DNA of 36,789 bases from assembly GCA_050288085.1 (NCBI GenBank), contig JBNKDD010000019.1:1-36789 (forward strand). Reading direction: 5' to 3'. Position 1 is the first letter of the stretch. Every line of letters begins with the position of its first letter. Source of the DNA: JBNKDD01 sp050288085 (GTDB taxonomy: Bacteria > Chloroflexota > Anaerolineae > Aggregatilineales > UBA3940). This document shows positions 21,318 to 29,709 of this stretch, in pieces. The notes beneath the pieces were generated by a model that saw only the letters and a list, made by a program, of their open reading frames with translations, was not told the origin of the DNA and ran no database searches. A program made the translations under genes and the position numbers.

Positions 21318-23567
21318 ATGCTTCACAGCTTACAAAACTGGGCTGCCGAGAGGCGCGGCTTAACGGTTGTATTGGTGCTGTACATTGTACTGGCACTGGC
21401 ATACAACATCGCCGATCCGCTGTTTGAAGCACCGGACGAAAATCTCCACTATCAATTTGTCCAATATATGCAGTCCGAGTGGAATTTGCCTATCCTCCAT
21501 CCTGATGATCCAAAATCAGAGAAACATCAACCGCCGGCCTACTATATTGTTGGGGCGGCGATCACTACTGGGGTATCGTCGGACGATCTTGAGGAGCATA
21601 TCCAGCCTAACCCGTTTTGGGGATACAACATCGGTGAGGTAGGCCGCGACAATAAGAACCAGTTTTTGCATGGCCCAGACCAGCGCTTTCCCTACCGGAA
21701 AACGGCTTTAGGTGCCCACCTGCTCCGCCTGCTCTCGACGTTGGGCGGTGTGGCGGCTGTCATTTTTACCTATCGTTTTGTGCTCCTGCTGCTGCCCCGT
21801 CGCAGTGATATTGCCCTGGGGAGTGCTGCCCTGGTGGCTTTTACACCGAATTTCCTGCTGACCACCGCTGCCGTGTCCAACGATGCCTGGATCATCGCGC
21901 TGCCGGTCGGTATTATGATTTATGTCTTTACCCTCCTAGATCAACCCGATCCGCCCACCTTCCTTCAATGGGCATTGCTCAGCGTCATGTTGAGTTTCCT
22001 GGCGCTGGTCAAGCTGAGTGGATTCCCGATGATGCCGGTCTCGGCAGTGTTAGCCGGGTTGGTGGCCTGGAAGCACCGGTCATTTAAAATCTTCATCATC
22101 GCCGGGGTGATCTTGCTGGGTGGCGTACTGCTGCTGCTTGGCTGGTGGTTTGCCCGTAATCTGCGGCTTTATGGCGATCTGACCGCCCTGTCGCATATGT
22201 GGCAGGTCTGGGGGGTGCGTCCACCGCTGACCCTGGCGCAGTACCGGATCGAAGCCTGGAATTTCCGCACCACCTATTGGGCCAACTTCGGTTATGGCAA
22301 TGTCCCTGTCCCCAACCTGATCTACGGCATTTTGGATGTGCTGACGGTGCTTGGAGTTCTTGGTTTGCTGCTCCGGTTATGGGACCGTCTGCATAAGCCA
22401 ACCGAAACCGACCGCCCCCAGCTTGCCGTCGAGAAAATCATCTTGCTGGTTGTGTGGATGCTGATCACATGGGTGGCTTTGATATGGTATCTCCAAAAAA
22501 CCATCCAGGTGACCGGTCGCCAGATTTATCCCATTCTCCCGGCCCAATCATTTTTCCTGATCTGGGGCTGGACACGCCTGGTTCCCCGTCGCTGGCATTC
22601 GGCGTTGATCACAGCCAGCGGCGCTGCGATGCTGGCTTTTGCGGTCGGATCGCTGTTTGGCGTGCTCATCCCGGCTTACCGGCCCGCTCCACGCCTGCCT
22701 GCTGATCAGATCGACACGGCGATCCCGAACCGGCTGGATTGGCAGCTTGGCGATGTGGCGACCCTGTTGGGCTACAGCGTTTCTCACAGCTCGGTTGATC
22801 CCGGCGGCGAGGTCGAAGTGACCCTCTACTGGCAGGCTATCGATCCGCCCGCCGACCAGAATTACACCGTTTTTATCCACCTGTTTGGCGAGGATAACGA
22901 ACTGGTCGGGGCACGTGATACCTATCCCGGACTCGGCAATGACCCGACCATCTACTGGGAACCGGGCGAGATCATCGTTGATACCATCCCGGTTCCGGTT
23001 GCGCCCGATGCGGCTGGCCCGATTCTGCTGGATATCGAAGCCGGACTCTACAATCTTGATACCGGCGAAAGGCTGCCCGTCACCGGGCCGGATGGCGGCC
23101 CGATCGGCTACCCGGTGATCGGCACGGTCAGACTCACCGGGATAGGACAGGACTTCGGTGAGCCTGCCAATCGACTCGATGCTGTTTTTGAAGGCGAAAT
23201 AATCATTGAAGGCTACACCCTTGAACAAGATTCAGGTACTCTAACCCTGACCCTTTACTGGGCCATAGGCAGGCATCTCCCTGGTGCTGATCATACCGTG
23301 TTTGTGCAGTTGGTTGATGAGGCCGATCAGATCGTGGCGCAGGGCGATGGCCCACCGCGCGGCGGGCGTTATCCCGTCAGCGCCTGGGGAGGTGGCGAGC
23401 GGTTTGACGATGTGCATATTATCACTCTGCCTGATGATCTGCCTCCCGGTGAGTATGATCTGCTGGTGGGCTTATACAACCCGGTCGATGGCACCCGGCT
23501 TCTCTTTGAGGATGGCAGCGATCATATCCGCCTGGACAACGTATTGATCGTAGATACCCCCCAATAA
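21318..23567 (+). CDS. DUF2142/GT-C-like polytopic membrane protein with duplicated C-terminal domain
   Basis: The 749 residues divide into a ~470-residue membrane region of about 10-12 helices and a soluble ~280-residue tail. After the first helix the loop PLFEAPDENLHYQFVQY carries the acidic DE motif of lipid-linked GT-C glycosyltransferases and DUF2142 proteins, and HQPPAYYIVGA follows, as in those families. The tail holds two similar ~130-residue beta domains (GYSVSHSSVDPGGEVEVTLYW and GYTLEQDSGTLTLTLYW; each ends with an intact LYNLDTGERL/LYNPVDGTRL), evidently an internal duplication. Likely role: sugar transfer to a surface polymer, with the repeats binding carbohydrate outside. Donor and acceptor are not determinable. 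Confidence 0.75.
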   Translation: MLHSLQNWAAERRGLTVVLVLYIVLALAYNIADPLFEAPDENLHYQFVQYMQSEWNLPILHPDDPKSEKHQPPAYYIVGAAITTGVSSDDLEEHIQPNPFWGYNIGEVGRDNKNQFLHGPDQRFPYRKTALGAHLLRLLSTLGGVAAVIFTYRFVLLLLPRRSDIALGSAALVAFTPNFLLTTAAVSNDAWIIALPVGIMIYVFTLLDQPDPPTFLQWALLSVMLSFLALVKLSGFPMMPVSAVLAGLVAWKHRSFKIFIIAGVILLGGVLLLLGWWFARNLRLYGDLTALSHMWQVWGVRPPLTLAQYRIEAWNFRTTYWANFGYGNVPVPNLIYGILDVLTVLGVLGLLLRLWDRLHKPTETDRPQLAVEKIILLVVWMLITWVALIWYLQKTIQVTGRQIYPILPAQSFFLIWGWTRLVPRRWHSALITASGAAMLAFAVGSLFGVLIPAYRPAPRLPADQIDTAIPNRLDWQLGDVATLLGYSVSHSSVDPGGEVEVTLYWQAIDPPADQNYTVFIHLFGEDNELVGARDTYPGLGNDPTIYWEPGEIIVDTIPVPVAPDAAGPILLDIEAGLYNLDTGERLPVTGPDGGPIGYPVIGTVRLTGIGQDFGEPANRLDAVFEGEIIIEGYTLEQDSGTLTLTLYWAIGRHLPGADHTVFVQLVDEADQIVAQGDGPPRGGRYPVSAWGGGERFDDVHIITLPDDLPPGEYDLLVGLYNPVDGTRLLFEDGSDHIRLDNVLIVDTPQ

Positions 23568-23609
23568 CTGGGTTGTATTGTTGATCCAAAAACCATCACA
23601 ATTCAGGTC

Positions 23610-24563
23610 ATGATGAAAAACCATGCAGTGATTCAGATCGATCATGTCAGTCGCCATTTTGGCGACATTGTTGCGCTTGATGGCCTCAGCCTGGAGGTTC
23701 ATCAAGGTGAGGTGCTGGGTTTTCTCGGCCACAATGGGGCGGGTAAAACGACGACGATTCGGCTGCTCAACGGGGTGCTGACTCCGACCGAGGGCACTAT
23801 CCGCGTGTTTGGCCTATCACCCGAAGAGGATGGTTCGGCGCTCCGTAAGCGTACCGGCGTCCTGACCGAAACCCCCTCGCTGGATGAGCGTCTCAGCGCC
23901 TACGATAATCTTCGATTCTATGCCGATCTGTACAGTGTTCCCGTCGCGGATGTCAAACCCCGGATCGATGCGCTGTTGGCGGATTTTGAACTGTTCGACC
24001 GGGCCGACGAGAAGGTAGGCGGGTACAGTAAAGGGATGCGCCAACGGTTGGCGCTGGCTCGTGCCTTTTTGCACCACCCGGAATTGATCTTCCTGGATGA
24101 GCCAACCTCCGGCCTTGACCCGATTGCGACTCGCCACGTCCACGACCTGATCAAATCCTTTAGCCAGCAGGAAGGTCGGACGGTCTTCTTATGCACCCAT
24201 AACCTGGTCGAAGCGCAGAAATTATGTGACCGGGTCGCCGTGCTTGAACATGGCAAACTGCTGGCCCTGGGAACCCCTCACGAACTGTCCCGGCAGTTGG
24301 GTTATGCTCTCCAACTGGACATTGAACTAGACCCGGAACAGGTCGATCAGGCAGCGGAACTGCTCCGCCGGGTTGAGCACATCACCGGGATAACCAGCGA
24401 GAAGGACGTCATCACTCTGGAGGGCATCTCCCGCGAGTCGATCCCGCAGTTGTTGGGGGTGCTGTTGGAGGCAGGCATTCGGGTTTACCGGGTAACGCCG
24501 GGTGAACCGTCGCTGGAGGATGTCTACTTTGCGCTGCATGGGGAGGAGGGAAATCAGCTATGA
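23610..24563 (+). CDS. ABC transporter ATP-binding protein (ABC-2 exporter type)
   Basis: 317-residue nucleotide-binding subunit. Walker A GHNGAGKT at 40-47, signature YSKGMRQRLALARA (a variant of LSGGQ common in drug/antibiotic exporters of the DrrA type), Walker B LIFLDEPTSGLDP, and the switch His in FLCTHNLVEAQKLCDRV. The ~80-residue C-terminal extension (ALQLDIELDPEQVD..., ending SLEDVYFALHGEE) is the DrrA-like tail. It overlaps the permease start by 4 bases (ATGA), so the two subunits are made together. Export of a small molecule or lipid is likely; substrate unknown. Confidence 0.95.
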   Translation: MMKNHAVIQIDHVSRHFGDIVALDGLSLEVHQGEVLGFLGHNGAGKTTTIRLLNGVLTPTEGTIRVFGLSPEEDGSALRKRTGVLTETPSLDERLSAYDNLRFYADLYSVPVADVKPRIDALLADFELFDRADEKVGGYSKGMRQRLALARAFLHHPELIFLDEPTSGLDPIATRHVHDLIKSFSQQEGRTVFLCTHNLVEAQKLCDRVAVLEHGKLLALGTPHELSRQLGYALQLDIELDPEQVDQAAELLRRVEHITGITSEKDVITLEGISRESIPQLLGVLLEAGIRVYRVTPGEPSLEDVYFALHGEEGNQL

Positions 24564-25381
24564 ACTGGCGTGCGATTCGAGCGGTTGTCCGCAAAGACTT
24601 GAAGGTGGTCGGGCAGAGCAAGATGGTGATGCTGCCTTTGATCCTGGTTCCCTTGCTGCTGCTGGTGGTTATGCCTTTAGCCATGACCCTGCCAATTGTG
24701 CTCTCGCCGGATAGTATGACCGGAACATCTTCTGATATGCAGGAACTGTTTGATATGCTGCCTGCCGGACTCAGCCAAGAGTTCGAAGGAATGGGAGATG
24801 TTGAAGTCTGGGTCCGGTTTACCCTGCTTTACATGTATGCGCCGCTGTTCCTGGTCATCCCCTTGATGGTCGCATCGGTGATCGCGGCAGACAGCTTTGT
24901 CGGTGAAAAGGAACGGAAAACAATCGAAGCGGTGCTCCACTCTCCGATCACCGATCAGGAATTGTTGATTGCCAAGATGCTGTCGGCTTTGATACCCGCC
25001 ATGCTGGTGGCGCTGATCAGCTTTGTGCTTTACGCCATTGTGGCAAATGTAACCAGTTGGTTTGCCCTCAAGCAGATCATCTTCCCGACGGTAATGTGGG
25101 TTGTACTGATCTTCTGGGTGACCCCGGCAGCGGCTGGCCTGGGGCTGGGATCGATTGTGGTGGTGTCAACACGGGTCAAGACCTTCCAGGAAGCCTACCA
25201 GATCGGGGGGATGATGGTGCTCCCGATAGTTGGGTTGGTGTTAGGGCAATCCTTCGGGCTGCTGTATTTCAGTGTGCTGATGACTCTGTTGGTGGGCCTG
25301 GTCTTATGGCTGGTCGATGGGGTTATATTCTGGTTTGGCAGCAAAATATTCCGCCGGAGCGAATTGATCACCCGCCTGTAA
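24560..25381 (+). CDS. ABC-2 type transporter permease
   Basis: 273-residue partner of the preceding ATPase. About six hydrophobic segments: ~27-50, ~95-120, ~145-170, ~180-205, ~215-235, ~240-262. The signature FVGEKERKTIEAVLHSPITDQELLIAKML after the second helix is characteristic of ABC-2 permeases. A soluble extracytoplasmic loop lies between helices 1 and 2 (~51-94, acidic, SDMQELFDMLPAG). Translation is coupled to the ATPase by an ATGA overlap, and a good terminator follows 30 bases after the stop. Confidence 0.92.
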   Translation: MNWRAIRAVVRKDLKVVGQSKMVMLPLILVPLLLLVVMPLAMTLPIVLSPDSMTGTSSDMQELFDMLPAGLSQEFEGMGDVEVWVRFTLLYMYAPLFLVIPLMVASVIAADSFVGEKERKTIEAVLHSPITDQELLIAKMLSALIPAMLVALISFVLYAIVANVTSWFALKQIIFPTVMWVVLIFWVTPAAAGLGLGSIVVVSTRVKTFQEAYQIGGMMVLPIVGLVLGQSFGLLYFSVLMTLLVGLVLWLVDGVIFWFGSKIFRRSELITRL

Positions 25382-25410
25382 AAGGAATGATCGCAGAGAG
25401 AAAATCTGAG

Positions 25411-25434
25411 AGGCGCTGCATCCAGCGCCTTTTT
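25411..25434 (+). terminator. Rho-independent terminator of the ABC operon
   Basis: Perfect 8-bp stem (25411-25418 with 25423-25430), 4-base loop CATC, followed by TTTTT from 25430. Confidence 0.9.
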
Positions 25435-25447
25435 GATTCCCTGGCAT

Positions 25448-25477
25448 TTGACAATCCGTCCAAAATCGCGCTATGAT
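25448..25477 (+). promoter_or_regulatory. Sigma70-type promoter for the PadR operon
   Basis: Perfect TTGACA (25448-25453), 18-base spacer, TATGAT (25472-25477). It lies directly after the ABC terminator and would start transcription near 25484, 33 bases before the PadR ATG, so the PadR group is a separate operon from the ABC genes. Confidence 0.75.
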
Positions 25478-25516
25478 ACATCGAAAACATAGGTATAATC
25501 ATCAGGGAAGTAGACC

Positions 25517-25828
25517 ATGAACATCAAAGGCAGTTTGCCCTTATTAATCCTGCACGCGCTTTTACAGGGACCCAGTCATGGTTACCGGATTGCCAAGGAT
25601 ATCCGGATCAAGTCGGCGGGGGTGTTGGATTTCAAGGAAGGAACTCTTTACCCGACCCTTCACGGACTGGAGAAACAAGGATTGATTGAATCCTACGAGG
25701 AGATCGAAAAGGGCCGCACCCGCCGCTATTACCGGTTAACACCCGATGGCAAGCAGGCGCTTGAGCAAGAGCTGGCCGAGTGGGAACAATTCGCCCATGC
25801 AGTGAATATGGTGCTGGGAGAAGCCTAG
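25517..25828 (+). CDS. PadR-family transcriptional regulator
   Basis: 103-residue winged-helix regulator: SLPLLILHALLQGPSHGYRIAKDI (HTH start), GTLYPTLHGLEKQGLIES (recognition helix), RTRRYYRLTPDGKQAL (wing), then a dimerisation helix. PadR proteins repress exporter or stress genes and are released by small molecules. AGGGAAG lies about 6 bases before ATG 25517. Its stop overlaps the GTG start of the following membrane protein (TAGTG), so they are translated together; it probably regulates this operon and perhaps the ABC pair immediately upstream. Confidence 0.95.
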   Translation: MNIKGSLPLLILHALLQGPSHGYRIAKDIRIKSAGVLDFKEGTLYPTLHGLEKQGLIESYEEIEKGRTRRYYRLTPDGKQALEQELAEWEQFAHAVNMVLGEA

Positions 25829-26730
25829 TGCAGCAGGTCGAAGCCGTTACCCAGGAGGCGGCGTCAACCAACCCGGAGCTTATCGATTGGCTGGAAACCG
25901 CCACACATGGTTTGCCGCCGGAAGCCCGCGAGTTGGTTTGGATGGAGATCGAGGGACATTACCTTGATGCCCTGGATGACTACCTGGCACAGGGTAAATC
26001 GTTTGAGGCAGCCCACCGGGCAGCGATGGAGGCTTTAGGCGATCCGGGTGAAGCATCAGAGGGTTTGAGTGATACCTACCTGGCCGGTCGCCGTTATCGA
26101 ATCGCAGTGTTTGCCAGCCTGGGTATTCTGATTTTGATCCTGCTGGATAACATGCTTTGGGGCGCTTTCGGGGATATGGACTATTATTACCTGATTGTGA
26201 GTGCCCTTCATCTGGCGACTTTAGCCTGTGTGCTTTATGCGGTATTTGCTTTTCGTAAGCTGCTGGCAGATTATCCCTTCACCCGGCACTTTGAGCTTAT
26301 CGACCGGGTTTTAGGGCTGATGGCCTGGGCCTCATCGACATTGCACGGATCGCTGGCAATGTTCAAATTGATCACCGCCGGGATGGACTATTATTACACC
26401 GTGATGCACAGTTCTGAAGCCTCGCTGCTTGCTCGATTATTAGTCCTGGGTGGAGTCAGTGGGGACTTGATCGGTGGTTTATGTTTTATCACTGTGAGCA
26501 TTCTATTGATGCGGTCAAGACATCCTATGCAGGGATTATTGATTCCCTTTTGGGTTTCCATGTTTATTCTGGGAATCGGCATTGTTGCCGGTAACCTGGC
26601 AATGCTCATTGGGAATGGTCTTCTAGAGCAGTTAGCTTATCTATTTGTGTTGTCAGCCGAATTTATTTTGTGCAGCCTGTTAACGCTGATTTTCTTCCGC
26701 GCGGGTAGTTATAAAAGGCAGGTGGCATAA
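25828..26730 (+). CDS. Membrane protein with helical N-terminal (permease-prefix/HAAS-like) domain
   Basis: 300 residues. The first ~75 are acidic and helical: ELIDWLETATHGLPPEARELVW, then YLAQGKSFEAAHRAAMEALGDPGEASEGL, resembling the 'permease prefix' or HAAS-type domain commonly encoded next to PadR genes and thought to contact the regulator. The rest has about six hydrophobic helices (~90-110, ~115-140, ~165-190, ~205-230, ~240-262, ~270-292) with no transporter motif recognised. The start is GTG 25828, overlapping the PadR stop and preceded by GGGAGAAG; upstream codons in this frame lie inside the PadR gene. It sits between two PadR genes. Function is likely sensory or in membrane transport, not proven. 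Confidence 0.8.
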   Translation: MQQVEAVTQEAASTNPELIDWLETATHGLPPEARELVWMEIEGHYLDALDDYLAQGKSFEAAHRAAMEALGDPGEASEGLSDTYLAGRRYRIAVFASLGILILILLDNMLWGAFGDMDYYYLIVSALHLATLACVLYAVFAFRKLLADYPFTRHFELIDRVLGLMAWASSTLHGSLAMFKLITAGMDYYYTVMHSSEASLLARLLVLGGVSGDLIGGLCFITVSILLMRSRHPMQGLLIPFWVSMFILGIGIVAGNLAMLIGNGLLEQLAYLFVLSAEFILCSLLTLIFFRAGSYKRQVA

Positions 26731-26731
26731 G

Positions 26732-27043
26732 ATGAACGAAAAACAGCAGCTTGCCTTCCTGGTTATCCAGACACTTGGTGATGGGCCAAAATCTGGCTAC
26801 CAGATTGCAAAAGCGGTCAAAGTTGTAGAGATGCCGAAACTGAAAGAGGGGATGCTTTACCCTGCTCTGCATAACCTCGAAAAGCACGGCCTGATCGAAG
26901 CTGTTATTGAGCAAGGGCCAAAGCATCCCTACCGGGTTTACCACCTGACCGAATCAGGTCGGAATATGCTGCACAAACTAATTGAAGAACTGCCGCCAGT
27001 GGGAGATAAGGAGATCGCCTGGAATTCACATAACAGCCTTTAG
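26732..27043 (+). CDS. Second PadR-family transcriptional regulator
   Basis: 103-residue paralogue of the first PadR: LAFLVIQTLGDGPKSGYQIAKAV, KEGMLYPALHNLEKHGLIEA, and a wing KHPYRVYHLTESG. The C-terminus is Glu/Pro-rich (IEELPPVGDKEIAW). ATG 26732 comes 1 base after the upstream stop (TAAGATG), so it is the last gene of the PadR-membrane protein-PadR operon. The two PadR proteins differ enough in sequence that they may recognise different signals or form heterodimers. Confidence 0.93.
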   Translation: MNEKQQLAFLVIQTLGDGPKSGYQIAKAVKVVEMPKLKEGMLYPALHNLEKHGLIEAVIEQGPKHPYRVYHLTESGRNMLHKLIEELPPVGDKEIAWNSHNSL

Positions 27044-27076
27044 CGATCAGGATGTCGAGGTTGAGTGGCAGGTAAA

Positions 27077-27102
27077 TTGGGCCAGACGAATAAATGGCCC
27101 AA
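27077..27102. terminator. Hairpin between convergent genes
   Basis: Perfect 8-bp stem (27077-27084 with 27095-27102) with a 10-base loop between the second PadR gene and the leftward STAS-like gene. No T-run, so termination is uncertain. Confidence 0.5.
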
Positions 27103-27118
27103 CAGCATAGAATTCTAC

Positions 27119-27544
27119 TTAGTGCAAACCATTCCGTCGGGCATATTTTAAGGCTTCATCACGTGTACGGAATAATCGGATGGGGGCGATATTAAATTGT
27201 GCCCGCCGGATATTCTCCAGGGCAATCCCACTCTCGATCAGTCCACTGTTACTCACAAAGAGCAGCTGCCAACGCGGGCTGTCGATTGAATGGGGATGGG
27301 ACACATAGGCACCAGCCCGCATCGTGATGAAATTCCAGAAGCTCATATTCAGCCCGGTTATGTCGGCGATGAAGTAGACCTTCTCTGGATGGTTGCCGAT
27401 CCTTTCGCCTATTTCCTCATAGATGGTATACGGCCCATCATAATAGTCGAAAGGTTCGCTGATGGTGAGCTCGAGTATTGGCTCGTCGGGGAGCCTGCTA
27501 TTAATAGAATGTGACACGAGTGACCTCTTATAAAAACCTGACAT
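27119..27544 (-). CDS. Small protein of STAS/SpoIIAA-like type (tentative)
   Basis: 141 residues, no signal peptide or membrane helix. The order EPILELTISEPFDYYDGPYTIYEEI, VYFIADITGLNMSFWNF, LLFVSNSGLIESGI and IRLFRTRDEALKYA gives an alternating strand/helix pattern similar to STAS-like single-domain proteins frequent in Chloroflexota, where DL(T/S)G sits in the strand-3 loop. Identity to SpoIIAA is low, and I would not assign a phosphorylation site. It lies 48 bases downstream of the epimerase in the same direction and may share its transcript. Possible role: partner protein in regulation. Confidence 0.65.
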   Translation of the reverse strand: MSGFYKRSLVSHSINSRLPDEPILELTISEPFDYYDGPYTIYEEIGERIGNHPEKVYFIADITGLNMSFWNFITMRAGAYVSHPHSIDSPRWQLLFVSNSGLIESGIALENIRRAQFNIAPIRLFRTRDEALKYARRNGLH

Positions 27545-27592
27545 TGCCGTTCTCGTGAGGCCCCCATTCCCGCACGACTATCTCTGGCTACA

Positions 27593-28582
27593 TTATACCC
27601 TCTTCTGATACCATGTAACGCATTGTTTTAGTCCAATTTTATAATCAGTTATGGGATTGTAACCTAACTCACGCTGCGCCTTTTCGATGCTAAAGGTGCA
27701 GTCCTTCGCGATACTGTCCACTTTTCCTGCCGTAAGTATTGGTTCCGACGTCAGACCAAACAGCCGGTACAGGCTGCTGATCATATCACCGGCCATATAT
27801 AGCAGGCTGACCGGAATATGGATTCTCGGCTCAGAAACATTGAGCAAAGAACAGGTAAGGGAAACCAGATCCTTGAGTTGAATCGCCTCCGCCCCGGTCA
27901 GGATGTAGGTCTGTCCGATGGCCGTTTCGGAATCGGCAGCCAGCAGCATCCCGGCGATCAGATCATCGACATAGACCATGTGTAGATGGTTGCTGCCACT
28001 CCCGGCATAGACAAAGAATCCACTTTCCAACCGGGCCATCAATTGAGTGATCATGCCGGTGTCATCATGTGGTCCGTAGGTTAACGATGGGCGAACAATC
28101 GTCACCGGTTGATGGGCCATTGCTGCCAGGGCCAGTTTCTCGGCGGCCAGTTTGGTCAGGTGATAGGGGTTCGGATGGTGGTCAATGGGATGCAGTGGGG
28201 CCTCTTCATTGATGCGACGGCCACCGGCTTGCTCGGCTACCCCGACCGTGCTGCAATGAACCACCCGCACCTGATTTACCCGCGCCGCCTGGAGGATATG
28301 AGCCGTGCCGGAAACATTGATAGCCTCGTATTGTGACTCTGGAATTCCCCAGTGGGTGCGCTGGGCGGCTAAGTGGAAGATCAGGTCAACGTCGTGGGTC
28401 ACATCCTGAACAGCATCGGGATCGGTGATATCACCGAGGACAACCTCAACCCCTGGAGGAAACAAATCGATAGGGCGGCGGACAAGCACCCGAACCGAAT
28501 CACCCCGTTGATGCAGGGCTCCGACCAGATGCTGACCTATAAAACCGGTTGAACCGGTTACCAACACACGTTTAGCTGACAT
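27593..28582 (-). CDS. NAD-dependent epimerase/dehydratase (extended SDR)
   Basis: 329 residues from ATG 28582. Extended short-chain dehydrogenase: Rossmann GSTGFIG (GXXGXXG at 10-16), acidic loop LGDITDPD, NAG-like LAAQ, the Ser/Thr of STVGVAE, and catalytic YHLTK (Y140, K144), then PTYGPHDDTG-like RPSLTYGP and a variable substrate domain. It probably interconverts a nucleotide sugar or reduces a sterol/hopanoid-like substrate; substrate not identifiable. The ATG chosen is the one before the Rossmann strand; 19 extra codons upstream overlap the GT2 gene and are not family-like. The start is 4 bases after the GT2 stop, so the two are probably one operon. Confidence 0.9.
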   Translation of the reverse strand: MSAKRVLVTGSTGFIGQHLVGALHQRGDSVRVLVRRPIDLFPPGVEVVLGDITDPDAVQDVTHDVDLIFHLAAQRTHWGIPESQYEAINVSGTAHILQAARVNQVRVVHCSTVGVAEQAGGRRINEEAPLHPIDHHPNPYHLTKLAAEKLALAAMAHQPVTIVRPSLTYGPHDDTGMITQLMARLESGFFVYAGSGSNHLHMVYVDDLIAGMLLAADSETAIGQTYILTGAEAIQLKDLVSLTCSLLNVSEPRIHIPVSLLYMAGDMISSLYRLFGLTSEPILTAGKVDSIAKDCTFSIEKAQRELGYNPITDYKIGLKQCVTWYQKRV

Positions 28583-28586
28583 TCGA

Positions 28587-29519
28587 TCAGGTGGCCGGTT
28601 CTCCGGGTGCAGCAGTGGGATCTCCCGGTGGGGCCTCAATCTTTACCTTGGTCGTTTCAGCAATAGACCAGATATAGGGGCGGGCCTTGCGGATTTTCCA
28701 ATCGTACCAGCCCAATACACGCCCGTAGACCTCTAAAAAGGCCGCCGCGACATATTGGGGGAAATGGGGCAAATCGGCAAACATCCGCCGGAGAAAGACT
28801 AACGCCAGCTTGGGCGGGGACATAGTCGCTACCCGGTAGCCGACCAAACCCTGTAAATAGAGATGCCCGGTGTAGATTCGACGGCGCTGCTTGAGGAAAT
28901 CGGCGATAGTCGTGGGGCCGTGATTGTACACCTTTGCATCGTCGATGTAGCGAAGTTGATAGCCCTGCCCGATGATCAGCGGCTCAATGCTGGCCTCGTC
29001 AACCGGGGTGTCCTCCGGGATACGTCGCAGCACCGGGCGGAAGGCGATCACCTCTCCCATCTTGGGTGAACGCTTCGATATCTCATGGTGCAGCCGCCAC
29101 AGGATATGGACAATATACCCCACGAAGTCATCGGGATTGTTGGTCGGGACGGGCCTGCCGCCGGTAATGCCAACTTCTGGGTCGGAGAAGGGGCTGATCA
29201 GCTTTTCGACCACATCTTCAGCCGGGAGCACATCGGTTGAGTGCAGCATGATCACGTCGGATTGATTCTGTTCGATGATAATATTGACTGCTGAAGCTTT
29301 ACCCCGGCGCTGAGACTGTACAATCAACTCAATCCGGTTGTCACGCTTCATATACTCCCGGACGATATCCTCGGTTCCATCCGTGCAGCCGCTGGCAACG
29401 ACAATGATCTGATCGAGGGAAACTTGTTGTAGCTTTTGTGAAAGCAGCACTTCTAACAGGTTGCCAATGTTCTCCGCCTCGTTGTAGGCGGGCAAACCAA
29501 TTGCACAAGATATTGTCAT
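28587..29519 (-). CDS. Glycosyltransferase family 2
   Basis: 310 residues from ATG 29519. GT-A fold: CAIGLPAYNEAENIGNLL (nucleotide-binding start), VVASGCTDGTEDIV, RGKASAVN, the metal-binding STD within LHSTDVLP (in place of DXD), and an acceptor-side QRRRIYTGH like Q/RXXRW. No multi-span membrane domain; the final ~50 residues are Pro/Ala-rich and uncommon in this family. The ATG has GAGGG upstream, better than the TTG 7 codons earlier. It pairs with the epimerase, consistent with making a sugar nucleotide and then transferring it, though the acceptor is unknown. Confidence 0.88.
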   Translation of the reverse strand: MTISCAIGLPAYNEAENIGNLLEVLLSQKLQQVSLDQIIVVASGCTDGTEDIVREYMKRDNRIELIVQSQRRGKASAVNIIIEQNQSDVIMLHSTDVLPAEDVVEKLISPFSDPEVGITGGRPVPTNNPDDFVGYIVHILWRLHHEISKRSPKMGEVIAFRPVLRRIPEDTPVDEASIEPLIIGQGYQLRYIDDAKVYNHGPTTIADFLKQRRRIYTGHLYLQGLVGYRVATMSPPKLALVFLRRMFADLPHFPQYVAAAFLEVYGRVLGWYDWKIRKARPYIWSIAETTKVKIEAPPGDPTAAPGEPAT

Positions 29520-29541
29520 AATACCATTTCCCTCACTCAAC

Positions 29542-29566
29542 CATCACATTGACGTATAATGTGATG
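29542..29566. promoter_or_regulatory. Perfect 9-bp inverted repeat in GT2/VOC divergent region
   Basis: Arms 29542-29550 and 29558-29566 (CATCACATT / AATGTGATG) around a 7-base spacer, about 22 bases upstream of the GT2 start. The layout fits a dimeric repressor operator or a leader hairpin. The rest of the divergent stretch (29567-29709) shows no further signal I can support. Confidence 0.5.
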
Positions 29567-29709
29567 AAAGCCTATCATGTAGGCTCACTTTTTACCAATC
29601 TGTTGAATGGATATAACCCTTGATAATAGGATAGTTGACCGACCTGGGTATTGCAACCCCTTTACTCGATTTGTAAGGTAACTGTACATCATACAAGGAC
29701 ATTTTTCCT

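Noticed and set aside
22548..23228. Long - strand open frame opposite the DUF2142/GT-C-like gene
   Set aside because: No motif, composition typical of antisense, and the + strand gene is well supported across the whole stretch.
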